Assembly: GCF_024105655.1 (NCBI RefSeq) | Contig: NZ_JAAAMH010000010.1 | Location: 62,001-126,000, forward strand | From: Aliihoeflea sp. 40Bstr573 | Lineage (GTDB): Bacteria > Pseudomonadota > Alphaproteobacteria > Rhizobiales > Rhizobiaceae | DNA length: 64,000 nt | Direction of reading: 5' to 3' | Shown: in pieces, positions 8,857-19,380 of the stretch | Position numbering within the stretch: the first letter of the stretch is position 1 | Layout of the letters: the number at the start of each line of letters is the position of its first letter | Translations under genes and position numbers: made by a program | The notes under the pieces: model-generated | Databases searched by the model: none | Told to the model about the DNA's origin: nothing | Seen by the model: the letters and a program-made list of their open reading frames with translations, nothing else

Positions 8857-9975
8857 TCAGTTTCTCCGGGCGTCGAGCGACACTTCGATCGCGCGCCAGA
8901 GTTCGCTCGCGGGCTCGCAGCCGACCGACAGGCGGATGAAGCCCGGATCGACCGCGTCGCCCCAGCGCGCACGCCGTTCGGCCGACGAATGTACGCCGCC
9001 GAACGACGTCGCCGGCTGAAGCAGAGCGCAACCGTCGATGAAGTCCTCTGCCTTTGTTTCGCTTTCGAGGATCAGCCCGATCAGGAAGCCGAAGCGCAGC
9101 ATTTGCGCGCGGGCAAGATTGTGCGACGGGTCGCCGGCCAGGCCCGGATAGCGCAGCGCCTTGACGTCATCTCGGTCCTTGAGCTTTTCCGCCAGGAACT
9201 CGGCCGTGTCGCACATGCGCTGAAAACGCACATCGAGCGTCTCCAGCCCGCGATGGACCTGCCAGGCCTCGAACGGGCCGGGAATGCCGCCGGCAAGCTT
9301 GCGCCAGTCGGAGACGGCCTGCATGATTTCGGCATCGCGGCTCGACACATGTCCGAACAGCGCGTCCGAATGCCCGTTCGGCGCCTTGGTGTCGGAGGCG
9401 ACGACGATGTCGACCCCGAGGTCGAGCGGGCGCTGGCCGAGCGGCGTCATGGTCGTGTTGTCGGCGACCACGATCGCGCCGGCCGCATGGGCGGCGTCGG
9501 CCACCGCCTTGATGTCGCAAAGGTCGAGGCCGGGATTTGCCGGCGTCTCGAGAAAGACCAGCCGGAACCCATCGAACCCTCCATCGAGGAACGTCGCCGT
9601 CGGCCGCGTCTCATAGGTTACGCCGAGGCGTGTCAGGAAGCGTTCGGTCAGGATCCGCGTGGTGTAATAGCCGTCGGACGGTAGCAGAATCCTGTCGCCG
9701 GCCTTCAGCGTCGCGAACAAGGCCGCTGCGATGGCCGCCATGCCGGATGGAAAGCCGAGCGCCGGCGCATCCTCCAGGTGGCCGAGCATCTCCTCGACCG
9801 CTTCCCAGGTGTCGTTCGAGAACCGCCCATATTGCGCGAACCCCGCAGGCGCGCCGGGCAGGTGGAACATGGACGCCATCGTCAGCGGCAGCGCGACCGG
9901 ATCGCCTTTTTCCAGCTTCGCGCGGCGAAGATGCGAGAGTGCGGCTGCGCGGTGGGAATTTTCGTCGGTCATCAT
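8857..9975 (-). CDS. Cys/Met metabolism PLP enzyme (cystathionine gamma-lyase type)
   Basis: A 372-residue fold-type I PLP enzyme of the cystathionine beta/gamma-lyase group. The PLP lysine is Lys197 in SDTKAPNGHSD, matching the family pattern S-x-T-K-x-x-x-GHSD; the phosphate-binding FPSGMAAI (about residue 75) and VADNTT (about 170) segments are present. Family members interconvert cysteine, homocysteine, cystathionine and methionine precursors by beta- or gamma-elimination or replacement. The lyase call is by similarity, and the exact substrate is not provable here. It is transcribed toward rnpB and divergent from the mraZ leader. Two adjacent start codons (9975 and 9972) are equivalent. 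Confidence 0.87.
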   Translation of the reverse strand: MMTDENSHRAAALSHLRRAKLEKGDPVALPLTMASMFHLPGAPAGFAQYGRFSNDTWEAVEEMLGHLEDAPALGFPSGMAAIAAALFATLKAGDRILLPSDGYYTTRILTERFLTRLGVTYETRPTATFLDGGFDGFRLVFLETPANPGLDLCDIKAVADAAHAAGAIVVADNTTMTPLGQRPLDLGVDIVVASDTKAPNGHSDALFGHVSSRDAEIMQAVSDWRKLAGGIPGPFEAWQVHRGLETLDVRFQRMCDTAEFLAEKLKDRDDVKALRYPGLAGDPSHNLARAQMLRFGFLIGLILESETKAEDFIDGCALLQPATSFGGVHSSAERRARWGDAVDPGFIRLSVGCEPASELWRAIEVSLDARRN

Positions 9976-10360
9976 CGGTCCTTGGCTGCGGGCGTGGGCG
10001 GGACGCTAGAGCCGACAGAGGGGATTCGCAAGGCTCGCCAAGGTTGCGCGTCTCTTAGCGGTAAACGTTTCATTAGGCTTAATGGAGCATAAACGACGGT
10101 GGCCCGAATCCCTTCGAAACAGGGGCGGCGGGTACTCGTGAAGACCTCATCCCGTTGACGCCCATAACAGCCCATGATATCCCTGAAAGCCAATCCTGCG
10201 GTCGTTTCAGTTCCAGTTCGAGCGTTCTCCAAGTCCGTCGCATCCGCTCGGACTTGCGCTCGTTTCCTGGCATGCGACGCGCGGACGGGGGCGACAGGGG
10301 AGACTGCGAATTGGGCCATCGAGCGCGATATGAGCGCGCCTCTTTTCGGCGAGCCGGCTG
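9976..10360. other. Intergenic control region between the PLP lyase gene and mraZ
   Basis: A 385-base stretch without a convincing gene. It must hold the divergent promoters for the lyase gene and the dcw operon. The notable structure is the phased GGG repeat array described separately. A TTGACG hexamer at 10156-10161, within that array, could serve as a -35 element, but no good -10 is found at standard spacing. An open frame that joins rsmH from the left crosses the region, but it has no Shine-Dalgarno sequence and overlaps mraZ, so it is not used. Confidence 0.6.
10151..10185 (-). promoter_or_regulatory. Candidate MraZ operator: four 10-bp-phased GGG repeats
   Basis: Read on the minus strand there are four pentamers, AGGGA, TGGGC, TGGGC and CGGGA, at 10181-10185, 10171-10175, 10161-10165 and 10151-10155. 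Each is separated by exactly 5 bases, giving a strict 10-bp period. MraZ of other bacteria is known to bind direct TGGGN repeats with about 5-base spacers and to repress its own operon. Position (175-210 bp before mraZ) and phasing fit such an operator, but binding here is inferred. Confidence 0.6.
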
Positions 10361-10825
10361 ATGGACCGCTTTCTTTCCAGTGCGATCAACCGAATCGATT
10401 CGAAGGGTCGGGTTTCCGTGCCGGCGCATTTCCGGGCGGTCGTGCAGAAGCGTGGCTATGCCGATCTCTATGCCTTGCGGGCGCTCGACGTGCCTGCGCT
10501 CGACGTGGGCGGGCTCGATCTCCTCGACCGCTACGAGGAACGCATCGCGCTGGAGGACCCGTTTCTCCAGACGGCGGACGACATGTCATTCTTCTGCCAT
10601 GGCGATGGCGCGTTCCTGAAGCTCGACCAGGACGGGCGGATCACGGTCACGGATTTCCTGCGCGAACATACCGGCATCGAGGCGGAAGTTGCCTTTGTCG
10701 GCCGGGGAACCTTTTTCCAGATGTGGGAGCCGTCGCGGCTGAAGGCGCATGGCGAAGCCGTCCGTGCGCGGCTCTCGAAGCTCAGGCAGGCGGCTGCGGC
10801 CAGCAGGCACGGAGAATCGGAATGA
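10361..10825 (+). CDS. mraZ: MraZ, transcriptional regulator of the dcw cluster
   Basis: A 154-residue protein with two SpoVT/AbrB-like swapped-hairpin repeats. The first opens with [16 protein letters not shown] (residues about 10-25) and the second contains [18 protein letters not shown] (about 88-105). MraZ forms a ring-shaped oligomer that binds direct repeats upstream of its own gene and tunes the division/cell-wall operon. It is the first gene of the cluster, and its last 4 bases overlap rsmH (ATGA at 10822-10825). A long leader with a candidate operator precedes it. Confidence 0.97.
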   Translation: MDRFLSSAINRIDSKGRVSVPAHFRAVVQKRGYADLYALRALDVPALDVGGLDLLDRYEERIALEDPFLQTADDMSFFCHGDGAFLKLDQDGRITVTDFLREHTGIEAEVAFVGRGTFFQMWEPSRLKAHGEAVRARLSKLRQAAAASRHGESE

Positions 10826-11841
10826 TGGCGGGCGCCGGCGACGAGGGTGCCGGTGGCGGACCGGCCCGCCACATTCCGGTCCTCCTGGCCGAGGTGCTGG
10901 GCGCGTTGGCGCCGCAAGCCGGGCAGACGATCATCGACGGCACGTTCGGCGCAGGCGGCTATACGCGTGCGATCCTTGAGGCCGGCGCCAATGTCGTCGC
11001 CATCGACCGCGATCCGACGGCCATCGCGGCGGGCCGCGCGATGGAGGAAGAATTTTCCGGCCGCCTGCGGCTCGTCGAGGGTCCGTTCTCGCGGCTCGAC
11101 GAATATGCCGATGGAACGGTCGACGGCGTCGTGCTCGATATCGGCGTTTCCTCCATGCAGATCGATGAGGCGGAACGCGGCTTTTCCTTCCGCCATGACG
11201 GCCCGCTGGACATGCGCATGTCCAGCAAGGGCCCGAGCGCGGCGGACGTCGTCAACACCTACAAGCTCGGCGATCTTGCCCGCCTCTTCGGTTTCCTCGG
11301 CGAGGAACGCCAGGCTGGCCGCATCGCCCGCATGATCGAGGACAAGCGCGCGCGCAGGCCCTTTTCCCGCACAGCCGAACTCGCCGATGCGATCCAGACG
11401 CTTGTCGGGCGCGGACCGAAGGACAAGATCCATCCGGCGACGCGCGTCTTCCAGGCGCTGCGCATCCACGTCAACGACGAGCTGGGCGAGCTCGCCCGCG
11501 CGCTGTTCGCCGCCGAACGCGCGCTGAAACCGGGCGGGCGTCTCGTCGTCGTCACCTTCCATTCCCTCGAAGACCGCATCGTCAAGCGCTTCATCGCCGA
11601 CCGCGCCGGCAAGGCATCCGGCTCGCGGCACCTGCCCGAAGCGCACTTCATCACGCCGACCTTCACCGACGCCAGCAAGGCCATCGCCACCAGCGAAGCG
11701 GAGGCCGAGGCCAATCCGCGTGCGCGCTCGGCCAAGCTGCGCGCCGCGACGCGTACCGAAGCCGCCCCGCGCGCTGCGGATTTCTCGATTTTCGGATTGC
11801 CCAAATTGCCAGCCATCGGCGACGCCGAGGAGACGAACTGA
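10822..11841 (+). CDS. rsmH: 16S rRNA (cytosine-1402-N4)-methyltransferase RsmH (MraW)
   Basis: A 339-residue SAM-dependent methyltransferase acting on N4 of C1402 in the ribosomal P site. The SAM-binding motif [14 protein letters not shown] is at about residues 37-50, the catalytic-domain motif [12 protein letters not shown] near 108, and the C-terminal family motif [14 protein letters not shown] near 250. The start is the ATG overlapping the mraZ stop (ATGA); a second ATG follows immediately. The downstream ftsL start is one base after its stop codon. Confidence 0.97.
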   Translation: MMAGAGDEGAGGGPARHIPVLLAEVLGALAPQAGQTIIDGTFGAGGYTRAILEAGANVVAIDRDPTAIAAGRAMEEEFSGRLRLVEGPFSRLDEYADGTVDGVVLDIGVSSMQIDEAERGFSFRHDGPLDMRMSSKGPSAADVVNTYKLGDLARLFGFLGEERQAGRIARMIEDKRARRPFSRTAELADAIQTLVGRGPKDKIHPATRVFQALRIHVNDELGELARALFAAERALKPGGRLVVVTFHSLEDRIVKRFIADRAGKASGSRHLPEAHFITPTFTDASKAIATSEAEAEANPRARSAKLRAATRTEAAPRAADFSIFGLPKLPAIGDAEETN

Positions 11842-11842
11842 C

Positions 11843-12199
11843 ATGTTCCGTACCACCGACATCGTTCTCATCGTGGTCATGGTTTCGGCGGCAGCCTTTA
11901 CCTACAAGACCAAGCACGACGCGGAAAACCAGCTTGCCGAAGTGCGTCGGCTGCAAAGCCAGATCGCCTTCGAGAAGGACTCCATCGACGTGCTCCACGC
12001 CGACTGGAGCCTGCTGAATCAGCCCTCGCGCCTGCAGCGGCTGAAGGAAAACTTCAAGGACGAACTACAGCTCAACCCCGTCCAGCCCTACCAGTTCGCC
12101 ACCATTTCCGAACTGCCCCGCCGCCCGCTCGCGATCGAGGACCTGATCGCCGGCGACGGGCTGATCGACGAAACCTCCACCGGGAGCATCATGCAATGA
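11843..12199 (+). CDS. ftsL: Cell division protein FtsL
   Basis: A 118-residue bitopic membrane protein: a short cytoplasmic start, a transmembrane helix at about residues 5-22 and a periplasmic coiled coil (about 25-75). It is part of the FtsQLB complex that activates FtsWI septal synthesis. Identification rests on size, topology and position between rsmH and ftsI, since FtsL diverges strongly in sequence. Its stop overlaps the ftsI start (ATGA). Confidence 0.93.
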   Translation: MFRTTDIVLIVVMVSAAAFTYKTKHDAENQLAEVRRLQSQIAFEKDSIDVLHADWSLLNQPSRLQRLKENFKDELQLNPVQPYQFATISELPRRPLAIEDLIAGDGLIDETSTGSIMQ

Positions 12200-13920
12200 G
12201 GATCGTCAGCCGGATCACCTCGCTCCTGAAGCGTTCGACGCGGCGCGCGGACGACGCGGCCATCGTCGTAGACGGGGCGCGCAAGCGTTCGGGCGGTTCC
12301 ACGCGCTCGCGCATGGCCATCACCTTCGCGCTGTTCATGGGCGTCTATGCGGTCATCGGCGGGCGCATCGTCTATCTGGGCATCGAGGACCTGCCGGCGG
12401 GCGGGCCGCCACCCTCGCGCGTGACCGCCAACCGCCCAGACATCGTCGACCGCAACGGGCTGGTGCTGGCGACGGACATCAAGTCGGCCTCGCTTTTCGC
12501 CGAGCCGCGTCGCATCGTCGATCCAAACGAGGCGATCGAGAAGCTGCGCACGGTGTTGCCGGACCTCGACTATAACCAGACCTACCAGCGGCTTTCGACC
12601 GATGCTGGCTTCGTTTGGCTGCGCCGGCAATTGTCGCCGCGCCAGCAGGCCGACATCATGGCGCTCGGCATTCCGGGCGTCGGCTTCCGCACGGAGAAGA
12701 AGCGGTTCTATCCTGGCGGTGCCACCGCCTCGCATGTCCTCGGCCTCGTCAATGTCGACAATCGCGGCACGGCGGGCATGGAGAAATACATCGACGACCA
12801 GGGCCTGGCCGACCTTCAGGCTTCGGGTCTGGCGATCGCGGGCGACCTTGCGCCGGTCAAGCTTTCGATCGACCTGCGCGTTCAGCACATCGTTCATGAC
12901 GAACTCGTGCAGGCGATGGAGAAATATCAGGCGATCGCCGCCGGCGCCGTCGTTCTCAATGCCAAGACCGGCGAAGTCGTCGCCATGGCCTCGCTGCCGG
13001 ATTACGACCCCAACAACCCGTTCAACGCGCTCGAGAAGGACCGGCTCAACCGCATGTCGGCGGGCGTCTTCGAGATGGGCTCGACGTTCAAGGGCTTCAC
13101 CACCGCGATGGCGCTCGATTCGGGCCTCGTGAAGCTCTCCGACCGGTTCGACGCCACCGCGCCGATCCGCATCGGTGGCCACACGATCCGCGACTTCCAC
13201 GGCAAGGGCCGCGTTCTGACCGTGCCCGAGGTCTTCATCTACTCGTCGAACATCGGCACCGCCCGCATGGTCGACGTGCTCGGCATCGAAGGCCACCGCA
13301 ACTATCTGAAGCGGCTCGGTCTTCTCGACCGCATGACGACCGAACTGCCCGAGGTCGCGCGGCCGACGGAGCCGGCAGTGTGGAAGAAGATCAACTCGAT
13401 CACGATCTCCTTCGGCCATGGTGTCGCAACGACGCCGTTGCAGACCGCGGTCGCCGCCGCCGCCGTCCTGAACGGCGGCCGGCTGATCAACCCGACCTTC
13501 CTGCCGCGCACGGAGGAACAGGCGATGGGCTCGGCGCTCCAGGTGCTCAACCCGTCGACCAGCGACGCCATGCGCTATCTCTTCCGCTACAATGCCGAGG
13601 CCGGATCGGGACGCCGCGCTGACGTTCCCGGCTATTTTGTCGGGGGCAAGACCGGCACGGCCGAAAAGGTCGTCAACGGACGCTATGTCAGCGGCATTCG
13701 TTTCAACGCCTTCATCGCCGGTTTTCCGCTCAACGACCCCGAATACATCGTCCTGACGATCGTTGACGAGCCGAAGCCGGAAAAGCCGGGCGTCGGCGCG
13801 ACGGCTGGCCTCAACGCGGCTCCCATGGCGGGCAACATTGTGCGTCGTTCAGCCTCGCTTCTTGGCGTGAAGCCAGATTTCAGCCATGAAAGTGAGGCTC
13901 TGCTCGCCGCCTATCAGTGA
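12196..13920 (+). CDS. ftsI: Peptidoglycan D,D-transpeptidase FtsI (PBP3)
   Basis: A 574-residue class B penicillin-binding protein, the septum-specific transpeptidase partnered with FtsW. One transmembrane helix lies at about residues 38-60, then the pedestal domain with the RPDIVDRNG motif (about 82), then the transpeptidase domain: STFK with Ser296, SSN at 350-352 and KTGTAE with Lys485. All three active-site motifs are intact. It overlaps ftsL by 4 bp; murE follows after 47 bases. Confidence 0.97.
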   Translation: MRIVSRITSLLKRSTRRADDAAIVVDGARKRSGGSTRSRMAITFALFMGVYAVIGGRIVYLGIEDLPAGGPPPSRVTANRPDIVDRNGLVLATDIKSASLFAEPRRIVDPNEAIEKLRTVLPDLDYNQTYQRLSTDAGFVWLRRQLSPRQQADIMALGIPGVGFRTEKKRFYPGGATASHVLGLVNVDNRGTAGMEKYIDDQGLADLQASGLAIAGDLAPVKLSIDLRVQHIVHDELVQAMEKYQAIAAGAVVLNAKTGEVVAMASLPDYDPNNPFNALEKDRLNRMSAGVFEMGSTFKGFTTAMALDSGLVKLSDRFDATAPIRIGGHTIRDFHGKGRVLTVPEVFIYSSNIGTARMVDVLGIEGHRNYLKRLGLLDRMTTELPEVARPTEPAVWKKINSITISFGHGVATTPLQTAVAAAAVLNGGRLINPTFLPRTEEQAMGSALQVLNPSTSDAMRYLFRYNAEAGSGRRADVPGYFVGGKTGTAEKVVNGRYVSGIRFNAFIAGFPLNDPEYIVLTIVDEPKPEKPGVGATAGLNAAPMAGNIVRRSASLLGVKPDFSHESEALLAAYQ

Positions 13921-13967
13921 TTCCCGTCTGCGGCGCGTGCCGCCGGCGCCCATCCGAATGGAAACGC

Positions 13968-15419
13968 ATGAAACTTGCCGACCTCGCTACCGCCCAAACC
14001 ATCGTTCCCCCGGAAGCCGGCGCGATCGAGGTGAAGGGCTTTGCGCTCGATTCGCGCAAGGTCGAGCCCGGCTACGTCTTCGCCGCCTTTGACGGCGCCA
14101 AGACCAGTGGCGCGAAATTCGTCTCCGATGCGGTGGCGCGGGGCGCGACGGCAATCCTCGCAGCGCGCGGCACGGACGTTCCCGCCGGCGTACCGCTGAT
14201 CGAAACCGGCGATCCGCGCCGCAGCCTGTCGCTCGCGCTCGCCGCATTCTACGGCGCACAACCACAGACCATGGTTGCCGTTACGGGCACGGCCGGCAAG
14301 ACCTCGGTCGCCAGCTTCGCGCGCCAGATCTGGGTACATGAGGGCCATGCGGCCGCCAGCATAGGCACGACCGGCGTCATCTCGCCGAAATTCACCGAAT
14401 ATGGCTCGCTGACGACGCCCGATCCGGTCGCACTCCACCAGCTTTTGAAGAAACTCACCGGCGAGGGTGTGACCCATGCGGCGATGGAGGCATCCAGCCA
14501 CGGCCTCGACCAGCGCCGCCTCGACGGCGTGCGACTTGCCGCAGCCGGCTTCACCAATCTTGGCCGCGATCACATGGACTACCACGCGACGCTGGACGAG
14601 TATTTCGACGCCAAGATGCGGCTCTTCGATACGCTGATGCCGAAATCCGCCCCGGCAGTGATCTTCGCCGACGATCCCTGGTCGCAGAAGGCAATCGATG
14701 CCTGCAAGGCGGCAGGCCTTGACGTCCTGACCGTCGGCCGCGCCGGCAACTTCCTCGAGCTCAAGCGCGTCGAGCATGGCCGACACCGCCAGCGCACCGA
14801 AATCTGCCACGAAGGTACGATCTACGAGGTCGACCTGCCGCTCGCTGGCGAGTTCCAGGTGTCGAACGCGCTCGTCGCGGCCGGCCTTTGCATCGCCACC
14901 GGCACGCCGACGGCAACCGCGATGGCCGCACTGCGCAAGCTTGAGGGTGCATCCGGCAGGCTCGAACTCGTTGGCACGACCAAGGCCGGCGCGCCGGTCT
15001 ATGTCGATTACGCGCACAAGCCCGAGGCGCTGGAAAACGTGCTTTCGGCCGTCCGCCCGTTCACGACCGGCAAGGTCGTCGTGGTGTTCGGCTGCGGCGG
15101 CGACCGGGACAAGGGCAAGCGGCCGATCATGGGCGAGATCGCGGCGCGGCTTGCCGATCGCGTGATCGTTACCGACGACAATCCGCGCTCGGAGGAGCCC
15201 GCATCAATCCGCGCCGCGATCATGGAAGCGGCGCCCGGCGCCACCGAAATCGGCGACCGGCGCAAGGCGATCCGCGACGCGGTTGCTTCGCTCGGGCAGG
15301 GCGACACGCTGATCGTTGCAGGCAAGGGACATGAGGAAGGGCAGACGGTCGGCGACGTCACGCTGCCCTTTTCCGATCATGAAGAGGTGCGGGCGGCGTT
15401 GAGGGAGAGCGCAGCATGA
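13968..15419 (+). CDS. murE: UDP-MurNAc-tripeptide synthetase MurE
   Basis: A 483-residue Mur ligase that adds meso-diaminopimelate to UDP-MurNAc-L-Ala-D-Glu in the cytoplasm. The ATP loop GTAGKT is at about residue 105, and the DNPR motif at 404-407, which marks meso-DAP rather than lysine specificity, is intact. I use the ATG at 13968. A GTG at 13917 overlapping the ftsI stop would add 17 residues (Cys/Arg/Pro-rich) that do not look like a MurE N-terminus, although that GTGA overlap would fit translational coupling. murF overlaps its end by 4 bp. Confidence 0.97.
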   Translation: MKLADLATAQTIVPPEAGAIEVKGFALDSRKVEPGYVFAAFDGAKTSGAKFVSDAVARGATAILAARGTDVPAGVPLIETGDPRRSLSLALAAFYGAQPQTMVAVTGTAGKTSVASFARQIWVHEGHAAASIGTTGVISPKFTEYGSLTTPDPVALHQLLKKLTGEGVTHAAMEASSHGLDQRRLDGVRLAAAGFTNLGRDHMDYHATLDEYFDAKMRLFDTLMPKSAPAVIFADDPWSQKAIDACKAAGLDVLTVGRAGNFLELKRVEHGRHRQRTEICHEGTIYEVDLPLAGEFQVSNALVAAGLCIATGTPTATAMAALRKLEGASGRLELVGTTKAGAPVYVDYAHKPEALENVLSAVRPFTTGKVVVVFGCGGDRDKGKRPIMGEIAARLADRVIVTDDNPRSEEPASIRAAIMEAAPGATEIGDRRKAIRDAVASLGQGDTLIVAGKGHEEGQTVGDVTLPFSDHEEVRAALRESAA

Positions 15420-16864
15420 ACCTGCTTTGGACCACATCCGATCTCGTCGCCGCGATGGCGGGCCGTCCCGTCGGCACCATGCCGGACGGCATTACAGGGA
15501 TTTCGATCGACAGCCGGACGCTGCAGCCCGGCGACGCCTTCTTCGCCATCAAGGGCGATCAGTTCGACGGTCATGATTTCGCCACCGCCGCCATCAAGGC
15601 CGGCGCGGGCCTGCTCGTGGTTTCGGAAAGCAAGCTGCCGGCGCTCGGGCGCCTGCACGGGCCGATGATCGTCGTTCCGGACGTGCTCGAAGCTCTGTCG
15701 AAGACGGGCGTGGCGGCACGGGCGCGCACCAAGGCGCGCATCATCGCCGTCACCGGCTCGGCCGGCAAGACCAGCACCAAGGAAGCGCTCCGCAAGGCGC
15801 TCTTGGCGGTCGGGAACGTCCACGCTTCCGACAAGTCGTTCAACAATCACTGGGGCGTCCCGCTGACGCTCGCGCGCATGCCGGCCGAGACGGACTATGC
15901 CGTCTTCGAGATCGGCATGAACCATCCGGGCGAAATCCGCCCGCTGGTCAAGCTCGTGCGCCCGCACATCGCCATCGTCACCATGATCGCCGCTGCGCAT
16001 CTCGGTTTCTTCCGCGACCTGGAGGAGATTGCGACGGCCAAGGCAGAGATATTCGAGGGCGTCGAATCCGGTGGGCATGCGCTCATCAACCGCGACGACG
16101 CCCGCTTCAAGCAACTCGAAAAGGCGGCGCGTGAAGCCGGCATCGAGAATGTCTGGGGCTTTGGCGAACATTCGCGTGCCACCTTCAAACTGGTCAAGAC
16201 CAAGCTTCTGCCGGAAGGCTCCACCTTCACCGCGCAGATGGCTGGCGAGGAACTCGTCGCCAAGATCGGAGCGCCCGGACGTCACATGGTGCAGAACGCC
16301 GTCGCCGTTCTCGCTTCCTCCTATCTTGCCGGCGCCGACATGGCGAAGGTGGCACATGCGCTGGCCGATCTTTCGGCGGAGGAGGGGCGCGGCGCGCGCC
16401 ATCGCCTGTGCCACGGCCGAGGCGAGTTCCTGCTGATCGACGAGAGTTACAACGCCAACCCGGCTTCCGTGCGCGCGGCGATGGACGTGTTGCAGGCCGC
16501 GCCGGTCAACGGCCACGGCCGGCGCATCGCCGTTCTCGGCGACATGCTGGAACTTGGCGACCACTCACGCGAGCTGCATGCCGGCCTTGCCGAGACGATC
16601 GACCCGCAGGCGACCGGCGTCGTCCTTCTGGCCGGCCCCGAGATGAAGGCGCTTGCCGAAGCATTGCCCGACAGCCTGCGCGTCGAACATCGCGACAGCG
16701 TCGCCGACCTGCAGCCGGTCCTGATGGGCCTCGTGCGCGCCGGCGACGTCGTCATGATCAAATCGTCGAAGAGCGTCGGCTCCTCAAGGCTCGTGACAGC
16801 CTTGCGCGATAGTTTCCCCGCTGCCGAGACGGGCGCGGCGGAAGACATTCACCAGGACGCCTAG
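15416..16864 (+). CDS. murF: UDP-MurNAc-pentapeptide synthetase MurF
   Basis: A 482-residue Mur ligase that adds D-Ala-D-Ala to the UDP-MurNAc tripeptide. The ATP-binding loop VTGSAGKTS is at about 112-120, followed by [13 protein letters not shown] near 140, the MurF-typical [11 protein letters not shown] near 163, and [13 protein letters not shown] in the C-terminal domain (about 340). The ATG overlaps the murE stop (ATGA). The D-Ala-D-Ala substrate is made by Ddl further along the same operon. Confidence 0.97.
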   Translation: MNLLWTTSDLVAAMAGRPVGTMPDGITGISIDSRTLQPGDAFFAIKGDQFDGHDFATAAIKAGAGLLVVSESKLPALGRLHGPMIVVPDVLEALSKTGVAARARTKARIIAVTGSAGKTSTKEALRKALLAVGNVHASDKSFNNHWGVPLTLARMPAETDYAVFEIGMNHPGEIRPLVKLVRPHIAIVTMIAAAHLGFFRDLEEIATAKAEIFEGVESGGHALINRDDARFKQLEKAAREAGIENVWGFGEHSRATFKLVKTKLLPEGSTFTAQMAGEELVAKIGAPGRHMVQNAVAVLASSYLAGADMAKVAHALADLSAEEGRGARHRLCHGRGEFLLIDESYNANPASVRAAMDVLQAAPVNGHGRRIAVLGDMLELGDHSRELHAGLAETIDPQATGVVLLAGPEMKALAEALPDSLRVEHRDSVADLQPVLMGLVRAGDVVMIKSSKSVGSSRLVTALRDSFPAAETGAAEDIHQDA

Positions 16865-16889
16865 GCGCCACGCGGAGACAAGAACAAAA

Positions 16890-17972
16890 ATGCTCATGCT
16901 TCTCGTAGCGCTGGCGGATCAGGTTTCGGCCTTCAACGTCTTCCGCTACATCACCTTCCGCACCGGTGGCGCGCTGATCACCTCGGCGCTGATCGTGTTC
17001 ATCTTCGGGCCGATGATCATCGATTCGCTGCGCATCCGTCAGGGCCGCGGCCAGCCGATCCGCGCCGACGGGCCGCAGACCCATTTCAAGAAGGCGGGCA
17101 CGCCCACGATGGGCGGGCTGATGATGCTGACCGGCATCGTCGGCGCCTCGCTCCTGTGGGGTAACCTCTCCAGCATCTATGTGTGGACGGTTCTCCTCGT
17201 CACGCTCGGCTTCGGCGCGATCGGCTTTTACGACGACTATCTGAAGGTCACCAAACAATCCCATATGGGCTTTTCGGGCAAGGCGCGTCTTGCGGTCGAA
17301 TTCCTCATCGCCGGCACCGCGACCTTCGTCATCATGACTGCAGGCGAGGAGCCGTTCTCCTCCTCGCTGACCTTTCCCTTCGTGAAGGACCTCCTCCTCA
17401 ATCTCGGCTGGTTCTTCGTCCCCTTCGCGGCCTTCGTCATCGTCGGTGCGGGCAACGCGGTTAACCTGACCGACGGCCTCGACGGCCTTGCCATCGTCCC
17501 GGTGATGGTGGCCGCCGGCGCCTTCGGCGTCATCGCCTATCTTTCGGGCAACGCCGTCTTCGCCGACTACCTTCAGATACACTTCGTCGTGGGGACCGGT
17601 GAATTGTCCGTCATCCTCGGCGCGGTGATCGGGGCAGGGCTCGGCTTCCTCTGGTTCAACGCGCCGCCTGCCGCCATCTTCATGGGCGACACCGGTTCGC
17701 TCGCGCTGGGTGGCCTCATCGGCACCGTCGCTGTCGCTACCAAGCACGAGATCGTCCTCGCCATCATCGGCGGCCTCTTCGTCATCGAGGCGCTTTCGGT
17801 CATCATCCAGGTCGGCTGGTTCAAGCTCACCGGCAAGCGCGTCTTCCTGATGGCGCCGATCCATCACCATTTCGAAAAGCTCGGCTGGACGGAAAGCCAG
17901 GTCGTGATCCGTTTCTGGATCATTGCCGTCATCCTCGCCCTTGTCGGCCTTTCCTCGCTGAAGCTGCGGTGA
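16890..17972 (+). CDS. mraY: Phospho-MurNAc-pentapeptide transferase MraY
   Basis: A 360-residue polytopic membrane enzyme of about ten helices that transfers phospho-MurNAc-pentapeptide to undecaprenyl phosphate, giving lipid I. Family landmarks are [10 protein letters not shown] (about 68-77), the acidic FYDDYLKV (about 112-119), [13 protein letters not shown] (about 190-202), [12 protein letters not shown] (about 265-276) and the C-terminal APIHHHFEK. It starts 25 bases after murF. Confidence 0.98.
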   Translation: MLMLLVALADQVSAFNVFRYITFRTGGALITSALIVFIFGPMIIDSLRIRQGRGQPIRADGPQTHFKKAGTPTMGGLMMLTGIVGASLLWGNLSSIYVWTVLLVTLGFGAIGFYDDYLKVTKQSHMGFSGKARLAVEFLIAGTATFVIMTAGEEPFSSSLTFPFVKDLLLNLGWFFVPFAAFVIVGAGNAVNLTDGLDGLAIVPVMVAAGAFGVIAYLSGNAVFADYLQIHFVVGTGELSVILGAVIGAGLGFLWFNAPPAAIFMGDTGSLALGGLIGTVAVATKHEIVLAIIGGLFVIEALSVIIQVGWFKLTGKRVFLMAPIHHHFEKLGWTESQVVIRFWIIAVILALVGLSSLKLR

Positions 17973-17976
17973 CGCC

Positions 17977-19380
17977 ATGATCGCGGCCGGCTCCTTCGCC
18001 AATCGCAGGGTCGCCCTCTTCGGGCTCGGCGGCTCGGGTATTGCTACCGCGCGCGCGCTGATCCAGGGTGGCGCGGATGTCACGGCCTTCGACGACAATC
18101 CGCAGAGCGTCGAATCCGCGCGCACCGCAGGCATTCCCGTCAGTGATCTGCGGCAGGCGGACTGGAACGGCTTTGCCAGCTTCGTGCTGGCGCCCGGCGT
18201 CCCGCTGACCCATCCCAAGCCCCACTGGAGCGTGGACCTCGCGCGTGGCAGCGGGGTCGAGATCATCGGCGACATCGAACTTTTCGCGCGCGAGCGCCGG
18301 CGCGCCTCGCCAGATGCGCCGTTCGTCGCAATCACCGGCACCAACGGCAAGTCGACGACCACGGCGCTCATTGCACACATCCTCGCCCACGCCGGGCGCG
18401 ACACGCAGATGGGCGGCAATATCGGCAAGGCAGTCATGACACTCGAGCCGATCACACCTCAGCGCAACTATGTCGTCGAATGCTCGTCCTACCAGATCGA
18501 TCTGGCGCCCTCGCTCGATCCGACGGTCGGCATCCTCCTCAACCTGACGCCCGATCATCTCGACCGTCACGGCACGATGCAGCACTACGCGGCGATCAAG
18601 GAGCGGCTCGTCGCCGGCAGCAGGACGGCGATCGTCGGCGTCGATGACGTTCATTGCGAGCAGATCGCCGCTCGACTCGAGGCGGCTGGGCAGAATGTCA
18701 TCCGCATTTCCAAGCGGCTCGAACTCGAAGACGGCTATTTCGCAACTGGCACCGACCTCGTTCGCGCTGTGGGCGGCAAACGCGAAACGGTCGCCTCGCT
18801 CGAAGGCATCGGGACGCTGCGCGGCCAGCACAATGCGCAGAACGCGCTTGCCGCGGTCGCTGCCTGCGTGGCGCTCGAGCTTTCAGGCGAGGAAATCCGG
18901 GCCGGCCTTTCGACGTTCCCCGGCCTTGCGCACCGCATGGAAATCATCGGCACGCGCAGGGGCGTTCTCTTCGTCAACGATTCCAAGGCGACCAATGCCG
19001 AAGCCGCCGCGCCCGCTCTGTCGAGCTTTGGGCGCATCTACTGGATCGCCGGCGGACTACCCAAGGACGGCGGCATCGAGACGCTTCGCGCCTTCTTCCC
19101 GCGCATCGCTCGCGCCTATCTGATCGGCGAGGCAGCGCCCGCTTTCGCCGCCACTTTGGGCGCCGAGGCGCCGTTCGAGATCGCCGGCACGCTCGATGCA
19201 GCCGTCGCCCATGCCGCGCGCGACGCCGCCGATGACGCTTCGGGCGAGCCGGTCGTGCTGCTTTCGCCGGCCTGCGCCAGTTTCGACCAGTTCAAGAATT
19301 TCGAGGTTCGTGGCGAGGCCTTTCGCAGCGCGGTCCATGCGCTCGACGGGCTCGTTTCTTTCGGAGGGACTTCCCAATGA
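17977..19380 (+). CDS. murD: UDP-MurNAc-L-alanine:D-glutamate ligase MurD
   Basis: A 467-residue Mur ligase that adds D-Glu to UDP-MurNAc-L-Ala. The N-terminal nucleotide-binding [13 protein letters not shown] is at about 15-27, the ATP loop GTNGKST at 121-127, and [11 protein letters not shown] near 188. The C-terminal domain has [14 protein letters not shown] near 329 and [16 protein letters not shown] near 428. It begins 4 bases after mraY and overlaps ftsW by 4 bp. Confidence 0.98.
   Translation: MIAAGSFANRRVALFGLGGSGIATARALIQGGADVTAFDDNPQSVESARTAGIPVSDLRQADWNGFASFVLAPGVPLTHPKPHWSVDLARGSGVEIIGDIELFARERRRASPDAPFVAITGTNGKSTTTALIAHILAHAGRDTQMGGNIGKAVMTLEPITPQRNYVVECSSYQIDLAPSLDPTVGILLNLTPDHLDRHGTMQHYAAIKERLVAGSRTAIVGVDDVHCEQIAARLEAAGQNVIRISKRLELEDGYFATGTDLVRAVGGKRETVASLEGIGTLRGQHNAQNALAAVAACVALELSGEEIRAGLSTFPGLAHRMEIIGTRRGVLFVNDSKATNAEAAAPALSSFGRIYWIAGGLPKDGGIETLRAFFPRIARAYLIGEAAPAFAATLGAEAPFEIAGTLDAAVAHAARDAADDASGEPVVLLSPACASFDQFKNFEVRGEAFRSAVHALDGLVSFGGTSQ

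Noticed and set aside
10174-10821. N-terminal extension of rsmH by 216 codons
   Set aside because: It lies in the leader and inside mraZ in another frame; RsmH begins at the ATG overlapping the mraZ stop.
12088-13419. A 443-codon frame antisense to ftsI
   Set aside because: FtsI has all its active-site motifs on the + strand; no ribosome site or domain in the antisense frame.
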